DNA from: UBA3006 sp036746695
Lineage (GTDB): Bacteria > Actinomycetota > Acidimicrobiia > Acidimicrobiales > Ilumatobacteraceae
NCBI GenBank assembly: GCA_036746695.1
Contig: DAIODP010000001.1
Coordinates: forward strand, 1,426,001-1,490,000
Direction: 5' to 3'
Length of the DNA stretch: 64,000 nucleotides
Shown: positions 16,501 through 25,515 of the stretch, one piece after another
Layout: every line of letters starts with the position of its first letter
Numbering within the stretch: the first letter of the stretch is position 1
The notes under the pieces: generated by a model
Databases searched by the model: none
The model's input: only the letters and a program-made list of their open reading frames with translations
Told to the model about the DNA's origin: nothing
Program-made: the position numbers and the translations under genes

Positions 16501-18045
16501 ATGAATACGCACCCAGACACCAAAATTCACGACCGCCGTTGGATCATCTTGCTGGTGCTGTGCATCAGCTTGTTCATGGTCGTTGTCGACAACCTCATTA
16601 TCAACGTTGCGCTTCCAACACTTTCGCGTGAATTGGGTGCCTCCACCAGCGGGTTGCAATGGATTGTCGACTCGTACGCATTGGTGTTCTCGTGTTTGTT
16701 GTTGGCGTTTGGCGGCCTAGGTGATCGCTTTGGACGCAAAGGAGCAATGCAAGTTGGACTCGTTGCATTCATGGCGTGTTCAGTGTGGGCATCGTTCGCA
16801 ACATCAACGGCATCGTTGATCATGGCTCGTGGCGCAATGGGTATCGGTGCTGCAGCAGTCTTTCCGGCAACACTTGCAATTCTCATCGACGTATTTCGTG
16901 ACCCGATTGAACGCGCAAAAGCAATTGGTGTCTGGTCTGCCGTATCCGGAATGGCCGTTGCATTCGGACCAATATCTGGCGGTTTCTTACTTGAGCATTT
17001 CTATTGGGGTTCCGTTTTCCTCGTCAACGTACCCATCGTGATTATCGCGCTCATTTTGGGTGCAGTATTCATCCCAACATCAAAAGATCCGAATCCACAT
17101 CGTCTCGATTTCATGGGATTTGTGTTGTCCATTGCCATGGTCGGCTTGCTGGTGTACACAGTTATCGAAGGTCCGCATCGCGGATGGCTCAGTGTGTCGA
17201 CGCTTACATCGTTTGCTGGGGCATTGATTCTGTTGGCGCTGTTCATCAAGCGCGAATTGTCAACCGACGAGCCACTGCTTGATGTTCGTGTGTTTCGGAA
17301 TGCGCGGCTCTCTGCGGCAACCGGTGCAATCGGCATCGCTTTCTTCGTGTTGTTTGGTTTTACTTTCTTGGTTACGCAATACTTCCAATTTGTGCGCGGA
17401 TACAGCACGCTGTCGTCGGGCGTGCACACGTTGCCGTTTGCACTTGGTGCCGGTGTAACTGCACCGATTGCGGCGCGGCTTGCTTTGAAATTTGGAACGA
17501 AGCGAGTAGTTGCAATTGGACTTACCAATATGGCCATTGGTCTCATCATCATCGGTTTCTGCGAGGCCGATACCGCGTATTTTGGTCCGGTCATCATCAG
17601 CATGTTGTTCTTGGCTAACGGTCTTGCTCTTGTCACTTCGCCCGCGACAGATGCGGTGATGGGCGAGTTGCCTCGTGAAAAGGCTGGCGTCGGTTCTGCT
17701 GTCAACGATGTCAGCCGCGAAGTTGGCGGAACACTCGGTGTTGCAATCAGCGGTTCAGTATTCGCATCGTTGTACGGCCCCAAACTTGGTGAACTATTGA
17801 CACCATTCAATTTGGATAGCGAAATTGTGGCGCTAGCCAAAGAATCGGCAGGTGCTGGTTTCATGGTTGCGGAGCGTGCCCCAACACCCGAGGCCGCAGA
17901 AGCCGTAAGGCAGGTCGTTAGCCAGGCATTCATGCATGGGTTCCATACCGCGTGCTTTACGGGCGCGGGGGTGGCACTTGCCGGTGCCTTGTTCGCATGG
18001 AAATTTCTGCCTGCAAGACGTGCCGAACCCGTTTCAATCGGCTGA
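16501..18045 (+). CDS. MFS drug efflux transporter, DHA2 (EmrB/QacA) family
   Basis: A 514-residue, 14-helix major facilitator. The DHA2 motifs are visible: the first helix LCISLFMVVVDNLIINVALPTL (longer motif, about residues 20-41; key residues D31 and N32), the helix 2-3 loop GGLGDRFGRKGAMQVG, and motif C-like GMAVAFGPISGGFLL in helix 5, typical of drug/H+ antiporters. Start at ATG 16501, with TTG 16492 as a poorer alternative inside the operator. Divergent from its presumed TetR repressor. A substrate of toxic organic type is inferred from family and regulation only. Confidence 0.93.
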   Translation: MNTHPDTKIHDRRWIILLVLCISLFMVVVDNLIINVALPTLSRELGASTSGLQWIVDSYALVFSCLLLAFGGLGDRFGRKGAMQVGLVAFMACSVWASFATSTASLIMARGAMGIGAAAVFPATLAILIDVFRDPIERAKAIGVWSAVSGMAVAFGPISGGFLLEHFYWGSVFLVNVPIVIIALILGAVFIPTSKDPNPHRLDFMGFVLSIAMVGLLVYTVIEGPHRGWLSVSTLTSFAGALILLALFIKRELSTDEPLLDVRVFRNARLSAATGAIGIAFFVLFGFTFLVTQYFQFVRGYSTLSSGVHTLPFALGAGVTAPIAARLALKFGTKRVVAIGLTNMAIGLIIIGFCEADTAYFGPVIISMLFLANGLALVTSPATDAVMGELPREKAGVGSAVNDVSREVGGTLGVAISGSVFASLYGPKLGELLTPFNLDSEIVALAKESAGAGFMVAERAPTPEAAEAVRQVVSQAFMHGFHTACFTGAGVALAGALFAWKFLPARRAEPVSIG

Positions 18046-18131
18046 CCCAAAGGCCCTTGCGGCTTTACTACTGGCTGGCCCCGCAAGTAGCCTGAACCTT
18101 CTTACATAGGCGTTCAAAGGGGAGAGCCATC

Positions 18132-18977
18132 ATGGCAAGAATCGTAAAAGCGGCGTTGCTTCAGACGGACTGGACTGGCGACAAAGAGTCGATGATCGAC
18201 AAGCACGAGGCAGCCGCCCGTGAAGCTGCAAAACAGGGCGCACAAATTATGTGCTTCCAAGAATTGTTTTATGGCCCGTACTTCTGCCAAGAGCAAGACC
18301 CAAAGTATTTCTCTTACACCGAGCCAATCCCTGACGGCCCAACCACCAAGCGCTTCCAAGCACTTGCAAAAGAGTTGGGGATGGTGTTGGTGTTGCCAAT
18401 GTACGAAATCGTGCAACCAGGTTTGTACTACAACACAGCAGCAGTGATCGATGCTGATGGCCGTTACCTCGGCAAGTATCGCAAGCAACACATTCCGCAG
18501 GTTCCAGGTTTCTGGGAGAAGTACTACTTCACGCCGGGAACTGGTGGCTATCCAATATTCGAAACTGCAGTCGGCAAAGTTGGCGTGTACATCTGTTACG
18601 ACCGCCACTTCCCAGAAGGTTGGCGTTCACTTGGTTTGAATGGCGCAGAAATTGTGTTCAACCCATCGGCAACGAGCCGTGGTCTGTCCGAATACATCTG
18701 GAAGATCGAGCAGCCTGCTGCTGCGGTTGCCAACATGTATTACGTCGGCGCAATCAATCGCGTTGGCATTGAAAAGGACTATGGCACGGACGACTTCTAC
18801 GGCCAGAGCTACTTCGTTGACCCAGAGGGCAAGTTCGTTGGCAACGTTGGCGACCCATTCAAGCCCGAACTGATTGTTCGCGACTTGGACATGGACAAGA
18901 TTCGCATGGTGCGCGATCGTTGGCCGTTCTACCGCGATCGTCGTCCAGACGCATACCACGAAATTTCGGAACGATAA
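18132..18977 (+). CDS. nitrilase-superfamily N-carbamoyl-beta-alanine amidohydrolase (beta-ureidopropionase)
   Basis: A 281-residue carbon-nitrogen hydrolase. The catalytic triad is visible as Glu44 (CFQELFYG), Lys118 (KYRKQHIP) and Cys155 (GVYICYDRHFPEGWR). The insertion FYGPYFCQEQDPKYF and the YDRHFPEGWR segment are typical of beta-ureidopropionase and N-carbamoylputrescine amidase. The next gene is a dihydropyrimidinase, so the role is most likely the third step of reductive pyrimidine breakdown, releasing beta-alanine, CO2 and ammonia. A ribosome binding site GGGGAGAG precedes the ATG. First gene of an eight-gene co-directional cluster. Confidence 0.88.
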   Translation: MARIVKAALLQTDWTGDKESMIDKHEAAAREAAKQGAQIMCFQELFYGPYFCQEQDPKYFSYTEPIPDGPTTKRFQALAKELGMVLVLPMYEIVQPGLYYNTAAVIDADGRYLGKYRKQHIPQVPGFWEKYYFTPGTGGYPIFETAVGKVGVYICYDRHFPEGWRSLGLNGAEIVFNPSATSRGLSEYIWKIEQPAAAVANMYYVGAINRVGIEKDYGTDDFYGQSYFVDPEGKFVGNVGDPFKPELIVRDLDMDKIRMVRDRWPFYRDRRPDAYHEISER

Positions 18978-19001
18978 AAGAAACGGTCATCAGGGGGAAC
19001 C

Positions 19002-20426
19002 ATGGCACGAACACTGATCAAAAACGGAACGGTCGTTAGCCCAACTGGTCGGCACGAAGTTGATGTGCTGATTGAGGGCGAGACAATCTTGGCGTTGCTC
19101 GATCGGGGCAAAGCCGACTCGTTGAATATCACTGCCGACAAAGTGATTGACGCAAAAGGTAAGTACGTCATCCCCGGCGGCATCGATGTGCACACGCACA
19201 TGGAGTTGCCATTCGGCGGTACCAATGCAAGCGACACATTTGAAACCGGCACCACTGCAGCTGCATGGGGCGGTGTAACAACCATCGTCGACTTTGCTGT
19301 GCAGCGATACGGAGAAAACGTTCAGGAGTCTTTGGCAACGTGGCACAAAAAGGCCGAAGGTAATTGCTCAATCGACTATGCGTTCCACCAAATCATCGGT
19401 GGCATCGACGATCAGGCGCTTGCCGACATGGATTACCTCGTAAAGAACGAAGGAATTACATCATTCAAATTGTTTATGGCGTATCCAGGCGTGTTTTATT
19501 CGGACGACGGCCAAATCTTGCGAGCAATGCAGCAGGCAAGCAACAACGGTTCCACCATCATGATGCACGCCGAAAACGGCATTGCTATCGACGTATTAGT
19601 GCAACAGCACATCGCGCGCGGCGAAACCGACCCGAAGTACCACAGCTACAGCCGACCAAGCTTGCTGGAGGGTGAAGCAACCAGCCGCGCAATTGTGTTG
19701 TCCAAAGTTGCGGGCAACGTGCCGTTGTACATCGTGCACATGTCGGCTTCGGAAGCGCTCAATGCGTTGGCCGAGGCTCGCCATGAGGGGCTCAACGTAT
19801 TTGCTGAAACCTGCCCGCAGTATCTGTACATGACGTTGGAAGATCATCTTGCCAAGCCGGGCTTCGAAGGTGCGAAGTATGTTTGCTCGCCACCAATTAG
19901 AAGCAAGCACGACAAGCACAATCACCACGCCGACTTGTGGAAGGGCTTGCGCATGAACGAGTTGGCCGTTGTTTCAACCGACCACTGCCCGTTCTGCATG
20001 AAAGACCAAAAGGAACTTGGAATTGGCAACTTCTCCAAGATTCCTAACGGCATGGGCTCAGTCGAGCACCGCATGGAACTGATCTATCAGGGTGTTGTGC
20101 AAGGCGAAATTTCGCTCGAGCGATGGGTGGAAACCTGCAGCACGTCACCAGCGCGCATGTTTGGCATGTACCCACAAAAGGGCATCATTGCTCCGGGTTC
20201 GGATGCAGACATTCTGGTCTGGGATCCAAACGGCAAGACAACGATCGGCATTAACGACAAGCACCACATGAACATGGACCACTCTTCGTGGGAAGGTTTC
20301 AAAGTGGACGGCAAAGTTGACACCGTATTGTCGCGCGGCAAAATCGTTGTCGAGAACGACAAATTTACGGGCACCAAGGGGCACGGCAAGTTCATTCGCC
20401 GTGGCTTGTGCCAATACCTCAACTAA
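19002..20426 (+). CDS. dihydropyrimidinase / D-hydantoinase
   Basis: A 474-residue amidohydrolase-superfamily enzyme that opens dihydrouracil, dihydrothymine or hydantoin rings. The binuclear zinc centre is visible: His64 and His66 (GIDVHTHMELPFGG), the bridging carboxylated Lys156 (TSFKLFMAYPG), His189 (MMHAEN) and a late Asp in VVSTDHCPF. Length and the FGGTNASDTFETGT segment match bacterial hydantoinases. It lies 24 bp after beta-ureidopropionase, whose substrate it makes. An RBS (GGGG) precedes the start. The first enzyme of the pathway, a PydA/PreTA dihydropyrimidine dehydrogenase, is not in the window. Confidence 0.92.
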   Translation: MARTLIKNGTVVSPTGRHEVDVLIEGETILALLDRGKADSLNITADKVIDAKGKYVIPGGIDVHTHMELPFGGTNASDTFETGTTAAAWGGVTTIVDFAVQRYGENVQESLATWHKKAEGNCSIDYAFHQIIGGIDDQALADMDYLVKNEGITSFKLFMAYPGVFYSDDGQILRAMQQASNNGSTIMMHAENGIAIDVLVQQHIARGETDPKYHSYSRPSLLEGEATSRAIVLSKVAGNVPLYIVHMSASEALNALAEARHEGLNVFAETCPQYLYMTLEDHLAKPGFEGAKYVCSPPIRSKHDKHNHHADLWKGLRMNELAVVSTDHCPFCMKDQKELGIGNFSKIPNGMGSVEHRMELIYQGVVQGEISLERWVETCSTSPARMFGMYPQKGIIAPGSDADILVWDPNGKTTIGINDKHHMNMDHSSWEGFKVDGKVDTVLSRGKIVVENDKFTGTKGHGKFIRRGLCQYLN

Positions 20427-20470
20427 ACAACATCACACTCACCCCCTCAACATCACAATTAGGAGAAGTT

Positions 20471-21955
20471 ATGCAACGCATTAGTCACTGGGTTAACAAC
20501 AAAGTTGTTGCCGGCACATCGGGCAACACAGGCAAGGTATACAACCCAGCAACGGGCGAGCAGCAGTCCGAAGTTGACTTGGCAAGCATTGCCGAAGTTG
20601 ATGCGGTGATAGCAGCGGCAAAAAAGGCTGGACTCGAGTGGAGGTCGTCAAACCTTTCTCGCCGTGCCGAGATCATGTTCCGCTTCCGCGAACTAGTTGT
20701 TGCAAACAAGAACGAGCTTGCCAACGTGCTTTCTCTTGAGCACGGCAAAGTGCCAAGCGATGCCATGGGCGAAATTTCTCGCGGCATCGAAAACGTGGAG
20801 TTTGCGTGCGGTATTCCGGCATTGTTGAAGGGCGGATACTCCGAGCAAGCATCATCTGGCGTCGATGTGTATTCAATTCGTCAACCACTCGGTGTAGTTG
20901 CCGGCATCACGCCGTTCAACTTTCCTGCGATGGTGCCAATGTGGATGTTCGCTAACGCCATCATGTGCGGCAACACGTTTGTGTTGAAACCATCCGAAAA
21001 AGATCCATCCGCACCAATGTTCATTGCCGAACTGCTGCGCCAAGCTGGCTTGCCAGACGGTGTGTTCAACGTTGTTCATGGCGACAAGATTGCGGTTGAT
21101 CGCATTCTGTCCCACTCAGACATTGCATCCGTCTCGTTCGTTGGTTCAACACCAATTGCCAAGTATGTGTACGAGACTGGAACCAAGAATGGCAAGCGCG
21201 TGCAGGCACTTGGTGGCGCAAAGAACCACATGTTGGTGTTGCCAGATGCCGACCTCGACATGGCAGCCGACGCAGCAGTGAGTGCCGCGTTTGGTTCTGC
21301 CGGCGAGCGTTGCATGGCTATCTCGGTGGTTCTTGCAGTAGACACCATTGCCGATGAGTTGGTAGAGAAGTTGAAGACTCGTGTGCCGAAGATCAAGGTT
21401 GGCCCCGGCACCGACCCAACTGCAGAAATGGGCCCGTTGATCACTCGTGAGCACCGCGACAAAGTTGCTAGCTACATCACCAACGCAAATAGTGAAGGCG
21501 CAAATGTTGTTATCGACGGCACCGACAAGGCAAAGGATGCAGGTTTCTTCCTCAACCCAAGCTTGATCGACAAAGTGAAGCCGGGCATGAAGTGCTACGA
21601 CGAAGAAATCTTTGGGCCAGTACTGACAGTGATGCGAGTGAAGAGCTACCAAGAAGGTCTCGACACCATCAATAGCAACCAGTTTGGTAACGGCACCGCA
21701 ATCTTCACCCGTGACGGTGGCGTTGCTCGTCAGTTCCAATTTGATGTGCAGGTTGGCATGGTTGGCATCAACGTGCCAATCCCCGTGCCAGTGTCGTACT
21801 ACTCATTCGGTGGTTGGAAGGCTTCGCTTTTCGGTGACCAACACATGTACGGCCCAGAAGGCATCAACTTCTTTACGCGCGGCAAGGTGGTCACATCACG
21901 TTGGCCAGACCCACGCACATCGAAGATCGATCTCGGTTTTCCGTCAGCACGCTAA
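20471..21955 (+). CDS. mmsA: CoA-acylating methylmalonate/malonate semialdehyde dehydrogenase
   Basis: A 494-residue aldehyde dehydrogenase of the MmsA type, converting malonate semialdehyde or methylmalonate semialdehyde to acetyl-CoA or propionyl-CoA with NAD. Evidence: MQRISHWVNNKVV start typical of MMSDH, the conserved GITPFNFPAMVPMWM (about 145-159), catalytic Cys281 in GSAGERCMAIS, and C-terminal PVSYYSFGGWKASLFGD. The start is ATG 20471, directly behind AGGAG at 20461; an open frame runs upstream into the previous gene but is not needed. In this operon it would finish beta-alanine and beta-aminoisobutyrate catabolism, but no beta-alanine aminotransferase is present here. Confidence 0.92.
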   Translation: MQRISHWVNNKVVAGTSGNTGKVYNPATGEQQSEVDLASIAEVDAVIAAAKKAGLEWRSSNLSRRAEIMFRFRELVVANKNELANVLSLEHGKVPSDAMGEISRGIENVEFACGIPALLKGGYSEQASSGVDVYSIRQPLGVVAGITPFNFPAMVPMWMFANAIMCGNTFVLKPSEKDPSAPMFIAELLRQAGLPDGVFNVVHGDKIAVDRILSHSDIASVSFVGSTPIAKYVYETGTKNGKRVQALGGAKNHMLVLPDADLDMAADAAVSAAFGSAGERCMAISVVLAVDTIADELVEKLKTRVPKIKVGPGTDPTAEMGPLITREHRDKVASYITNANSEGANVVIDGTDKAKDAGFFLNPSLIDKVKPGMKCYDEEIFGPVLTVMRVKSYQEGLDTINSNQFGNGTAIFTRDGGVARQFQFDVQVGMVGINVPIPVPVSYYSFGGWKASLFGDQHMYGPEGINFFTRGKVVTSRWPDPRTSKIDLGFPSAR

Positions 21956-21984
21956 TTAGCCACACATCTACATAGGGGAGAGCA

Positions 21985-23001
21985 ATGGACATCGGTGTTG
22001 TATTGCAGACCACTCCGCCATCGGCGCGAGTGATTGACCTAGCCAAGAAAGCCGACATGTTTGGCTTCTCGCACGTCTGGACGTTTGACAGTCACATTTT
22101 GTGGCAGGAGCCGTATGTGATTTTCAGCCAGATCCTGGCCGAAACCCGCAACGTCATCGTTGGCCCAATGGTGACCAACCCAGCAACACGCGACTGGACA
22201 GTTACTGCCAGCACGTATGCAACGTTGAACGAGATGTACGGCAACCGCACCGTGTGCGGCATTGGTCGTGGCGACTCTGCCGTGCGCGTTACCAATGGCA
22301 AGCCAACAAACTTGGCAACACTGCGCGAAAGCATTCATGTCATTCGCGAACTTGGATGTGGGCGCGGGGTTGATTACAACGGCTCCACAATCAAGTTTCC
22401 TTGGGCCGCAAAGAGCGAACTTGAAGTGTGGGTTGCTGCGTACGGCCCGAAGGCACTTGCACTTACTGGCGAAGTGGGCGACGGTTTCATTTTGCAACTT
22501 GCAGACTTAAGCATTGCCGAATGGACCATTAAGGCCGTTCGCGATGCCGCAAAGGCTGCAGGCCGCGACCCGAAGAGCGTCAAGATCTGTGTTGCCGCTC
22601 CTGCGTATGTAGGTAATGACATGGCGTACATGCGCGATCAGTGCCGCTGGTTCGGTGGCATGGTGGGCAACCACGTTGCCGACATCGTGGAGCGCTATGG
22701 CGACAACTCGGCAGTGCCAAAGGCACTCACCGACTACATCAAGGGCCGACAGAGCTACGACTACAACGAACACGGTCGTGTTGGCAACAGCCACACTTCG
22801 TTTGTTCCAGACGAAATTGTCGATCGCTTCTGCATTCTGGGAGACGAAAAAGAACACATTCGTCGTCTCACCGAACTGAAGGAACTTGGCGTCGATCAAT
22901 TTGCGGTGTATCTGCAACACGACGGCAAAGATTCGACGTTACAGGCGTATGGCGAAACCATTCTTCCCGCCATGCAGGATTTGGGTAAAGCCAAGCAATG
23001 A
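21985..23001 (+). CDS. F420-dependent luciferase-like oxidoreductase (CPS_4043-type)
   Basis: A 338-residue TIM-barrel protein of the bacterial luciferase/Mer superfamily. Features include the opening MDIGVVLQTTPPSARVIDLA, FGFSHVWTFDSH, a GIGRGDSAVR cofactor loop, and WVAAYGPKALALTGEVGDGFI. This matches the family I know as TIGR03842 (CPS_4043-like), predicted to use coenzyme F420. It is in the pyrimidine-catabolic operon, preceded by GGGGAGAG and followed by an ABC permease with ATGA overlap. A redox step on the same substrates, such as uracil reduction or dihydropyrimidine oxidation, is an attractive but untested idea. Confidence 0.85.
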   Translation: MDIGVVLQTTPPSARVIDLAKKADMFGFSHVWTFDSHILWQEPYVIFSQILAETRNVIVGPMVTNPATRDWTVTASTYATLNEMYGNRTVCGIGRGDSAVRVTNGKPTNLATLRESIHVIRELGCGRGVDYNGSTIKFPWAAKSELEVWVAAYGPKALALTGEVGDGFILQLADLSIAEWTIKAVRDAAKAAGRDPKSVKICVAAPAYVGNDMAYMRDQCRWFGGMVGNHVADIVERYGDNSAVPKALTDYIKGRQSYDYNEHGRVGNSHTSFVPDEIVDRFCILGDEKEHIRRLTELKELGVDQFAVYLQHDGKDSTLQAYGETILPAMQDLGKAKQ

Positions 23002-23879
23002 GCCCACTAGCACGACGCAGCATTTACCGAACCAGCATGTTTGTGCTGTCGGTTGTGCTCGTTGGCGTGCTGTGGGAGTTGTACAAACTGATTGGCCCAG
23101 AAGACGGCGGCAAAATCTTTGGCGCTGCGGTTCTGCCTCGTTCCAACGACACGGCCATGCCGCACATTTGGTCGATGCTCAGCCGTTATGGCCGCCCCGA
23201 AGTGCGCGGCTCCGACAGACAGATTTGGTCTGTAGTGCTTGCCGGAGCCTGGTATTCATTCAGGTTGTCGGTTGCCGGCTTTGCCATCGGCGCCACCATC
23301 GGCGTGGGCTTGTCGGTATTGATGGCCCGTTTCAAAATGGTGGAGCGCGGGCTGCTGCCATATCTGGTGGTATCTCAAACAGTTCCGCTTATCGCGCTTG
23401 CTCCACTCATCGTTTCTTGGGGCGGCAAGGTAAACATCCTCGGTTTTACATGGCCGAAGTGGCTGTCGGCTGCGGTTCTTGGTGCGTTCCTCGCGTTCTT
23501 TCCTATTGCTGTCGGCACTTTGCGTGGGCTTGCTAGCGCACCAAGCGCATCGCTCGAATTGATGAGCAGCTACGCAGCCTCGTGGAAGCAGACATTGTTC
23601 AAGTTGCGTTTTCCAGCAGCAATTCCGTTCATGGTTCCTGCCTTCAAGCTGGGTGCATCAGGCGCAGTTGTAGGTGTTGTTGTTGCGGAAATTTCCACTG
23701 GCCTTAAAGGTGGCATTGGTCGTTTGATTATTGAATACGCGCGCGAAGCAACTGGCGACCCGGCCAAAGTTTTCACCGCCGTGTTTGGCGCCGCCGCACT
23801 TGGTTTGGCAATGGCTGGCTTTGTTGCAATTTCAGATGTGTTGTTGATGCGTAATCGACCAAAGGAGACCACCACATGA
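22998..23879 (+). CDS. ABC transporter permease (SsuC/ThiX-like)
   Basis: A 293-residue inner-membrane permease of the BPD_transp_1 family. Six or so helices follow an N-terminal helix at about 12-32. The EAA loop that contacts the ATPase is seen as LMSSYAASWKQTLFKLRFPAAIPF (about 200-222; key residues A205, G-like turn replaced by K). This type imports sulfonates, pyrimidine precursors or related compounds with an NMT1-type binding protein. It overlaps the preceding and following genes by 4 bp each (ATGA). With two permease genes in the operon, the importer is probably a heterodimer. Confidence 0.9.
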   Translation: MSPLARRSIYRTSMFVLSVVLVGVLWELYKLIGPEDGGKIFGAAVLPRSNDTAMPHIWSMLSRYGRPEVRGSDRQIWSVVLAGAWYSFRLSVAGFAIGATIGVGLSVLMARFKMVERGLLPYLVVSQTVPLIALAPLIVSWGGKVNILGFTWPKWLSAAVLGAFLAFFPIAVGTLRGLASAPSASLELMSSYAASWKQTLFKLRFPAAIPFMVPAFKLGASGAVVGVVVAEISTGLKGGIGRLIIEYAREATGDPAKVFTAVFGAAALGLAMAGFVAISDVLLMRNRPKETTT

Positions 23880-24688
23880 GTGCGGTCAATGTTCAGGGTG
23901 CAAGCAAAATATTCAACCAGGGGACACCGAAGCAAGTGGATGCACTTGTTGATGTCAACCTCACGGTGGAACCAGGCGAGTTTGTCTCGCTGATTGGGCC
24001 TTCGGGTTGCGGTAAATCAACGTTGCTTCGCCTCATTGCAAACTTGCTAGAGCCAACAACTGGCCAGATCACTGTAAACAGCAAGACAGCAAGCCAGTCG
24101 CGGCTTGATCAGGACTATGGCATGGCGTTTCAGCAGGCAGGCTTGTTTGACTGGCGCACGGTCGCTAAAAACATCGAACTGCCTCTAGAACTCAAAGGTT
24201 GGGACAAAGCAAAGCGCGCAGCACGCGCAAAGGAAATGCTCGAGTTAGTGAAGCTTCCCGAGTTTGCCGACATGTACCCATGGCAACTGTCGGGCGGCAT
24301 GCAGCAGCGCATTGCCATCGCCCGTGCGCTCGCCGCACATCCGCCGCTGTTGTTGATGGACGAACCATTTGGCGCGCTTGATGAAATGACCCGCGAGTAC
24401 ATGCAAGGCGAGTTGCTGCGCATCTGTTCTGAAACACACACAACAGTGGTTTTCGTTACTCACTCGATCCCGGAAGCCGTTTACTTGTCGAACCGCGTTG
24501 TGGTGATGTCGCCGCGCCCCGGCCGTATCACCGAAGTCATCAACGTCAGCCTCGGTAGCAACCGAACCGAAGACACCCGTGGTGCCGATGAATTCTTCAA
24601 GGGCATCACCGCGGTCCGTGAAGCACTTCGCGGCACGCATGATGATCATGCAAACGCTGGTGCCGTGCGCGGAGTTGAAGACCGCTGA
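23876..24688 (+). CDS. ABC transporter ATP-binding protein (SsuB/ThiZ-like)
   Basis: A 270-residue ABC ATPase. Motifs in order: Walker A GPSGCGKST (about 42-50), Q-loop MAFQQAGLFDWRTV, signature LSGGMQQRIAIARA, Walker B LLLMDEPFGALDEMTRE, H-loop VFVTHSIPEAVYLSNR. The FGALDEMTRE sequence is the mark of the nitrate/sulfonate/taurine family. It energises the two flanking permeases. Given its operon, the cargo is probably a pyrimidine, hydantoin or similar N-heterocycle. Confidence 0.93.
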   Translation: MSAVNVQGASKIFNQGTPKQVDALVDVNLTVEPGEFVSLIGPSGCGKSTLLRLIANLLEPTTGQITVNSKTASQSRLDQDYGMAFQQAGLFDWRTVAKNIELPLELKGWDKAKRAARAKEMLELVKLPEFADMYPWQLSGGMQQRIAIARALAAHPPLLLMDEPFGALDEMTREYMQGELLRICSETHTTVVFVTHSIPEAVYLSNRVVVMSPRPGRITEVINVSLGSNRTEDTRGADEFFKGITAVREALRGTHDDHANAGAVRGVEDR

Positions 24689-24690
24689 TC

Positions 24691-25485
24691 ATGACAACTT
24701 CCACCCGCATTCAACGCGTTGCACCGCCAGTTGTATTTGGTCTTGCATTCGTCGCGCTGTGGGAAGCTGCCGTGAAAGGTTTCGACTTAAAGCCGTACTT
24801 TCTTGCAGCGCCGTCAAAGATTGCCGAGCAATTTGTAAAGAATGCTTCACGAATCTTTGACGCCGCTTCGGTATCTGGCACCAACGCACTCGTTGGTCTC
24901 ATCGTCGGCACAATCTTTGGTGTTGCGATGAGTTTCATTCTCAGCCGCTTCAAGTCGCTCAATGAGTTAGTAACACCATTGGCCATTGCACTGAATGCCA
25001 TCCCCATCTTTGTTTTGGTTGCTGTTCTCAACAACATGTACTCGATCACCAGCGAAATACCGCGTCGCTTCATGGTGACGTTGGTGGTCTATTTCATCGT
25101 GCTGGTCAACGTGGCAAAGGGCCTCACCCAGGTTCGCTCCACCCATGTTGAAATCATGCGTTCCTACGCAGCAAGCGAAATCGAGATTTTACGAAAGGTG
25201 CGCGTACCCAACGCGGTCCCGTACCTATTTACAGCTCTGAAGATTGCCGCTCCGGCATCGGTCATTACTGCCTTCGTCTCCGAATATTTCGGTGGCTCGC
25301 AGAACGGACTGGGCAGCCGGATCACTAGCAATATCGCCAATTCCAAGAACGCGGCCGCCTGGGCTTACGTTCTCGGGGCGTGTTTGCTTGGGCTACTCTT
25401 CTACATCATCTCCATAGTGCTGGAGAACGTTGCCTCTCGGGGCGGCGTAGCCAATAACACCAATAACAACAACAAAAACAAGTAG
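24691..25485 (+). CDS. ABC transporter permease (second subunit)
   Basis: A 264-residue BPD_transp_1 permease, a paralogue of the one two genes upstream. It has an N-terminal helix (PPVVFGLAFVALWEAAVKGF), five further helices and an EAA-like loop in IMRSYAASEIEILRKVRVPNAVP (about 150-172). The tail is Asn/Lys-rich (NNTNNNNKNK), probably a disordered cytoplasmic end. It starts 2 bp after the ATPase stop and is followed by the binding protein. Confidence 0.9.
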   Translation: MTTSTRIQRVAPPVVFGLAFVALWEAAVKGFDLKPYFLAAPSKIAEQFVKNASRIFDAASVSGTNALVGLIVGTIFGVAMSFILSRFKSLNELVTPLAIALNAIPIFVLVAVLNNMYSITSEIPRRFMVTLVVYFIVLVNVAKGLTQVRSTHVEIMRSYAASEIEILRKVRVPNAVPYLFTALKIAAPASVITAFVSEYFGGSQNGLGSRITSNIANSKNAAAWAYVLGACLLGLLFYIISIVLENVASRGGVANNTNNNNKNK

Positions 25486-25515
25486 AGAACCCAGGTTCTC
25501 GGGGGAGTACCAACA

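Noticed and set aside
17001..18086. A long minus-strand open frame opposite the DHA2 efflux gene
   Set aside because: It mirrors a clear 14-helix transporter with intact motifs and has no recognisable domain of its own; the composition is that of an antisense shadow.
18056..18087. Inverted repeat CTTGCGG / CCGCAAG after the efflux gene as a terminator
   Set aside because: Only 7 bp of stem with an 18-base loop and no T-run; not convincing as an intrinsic terminator.
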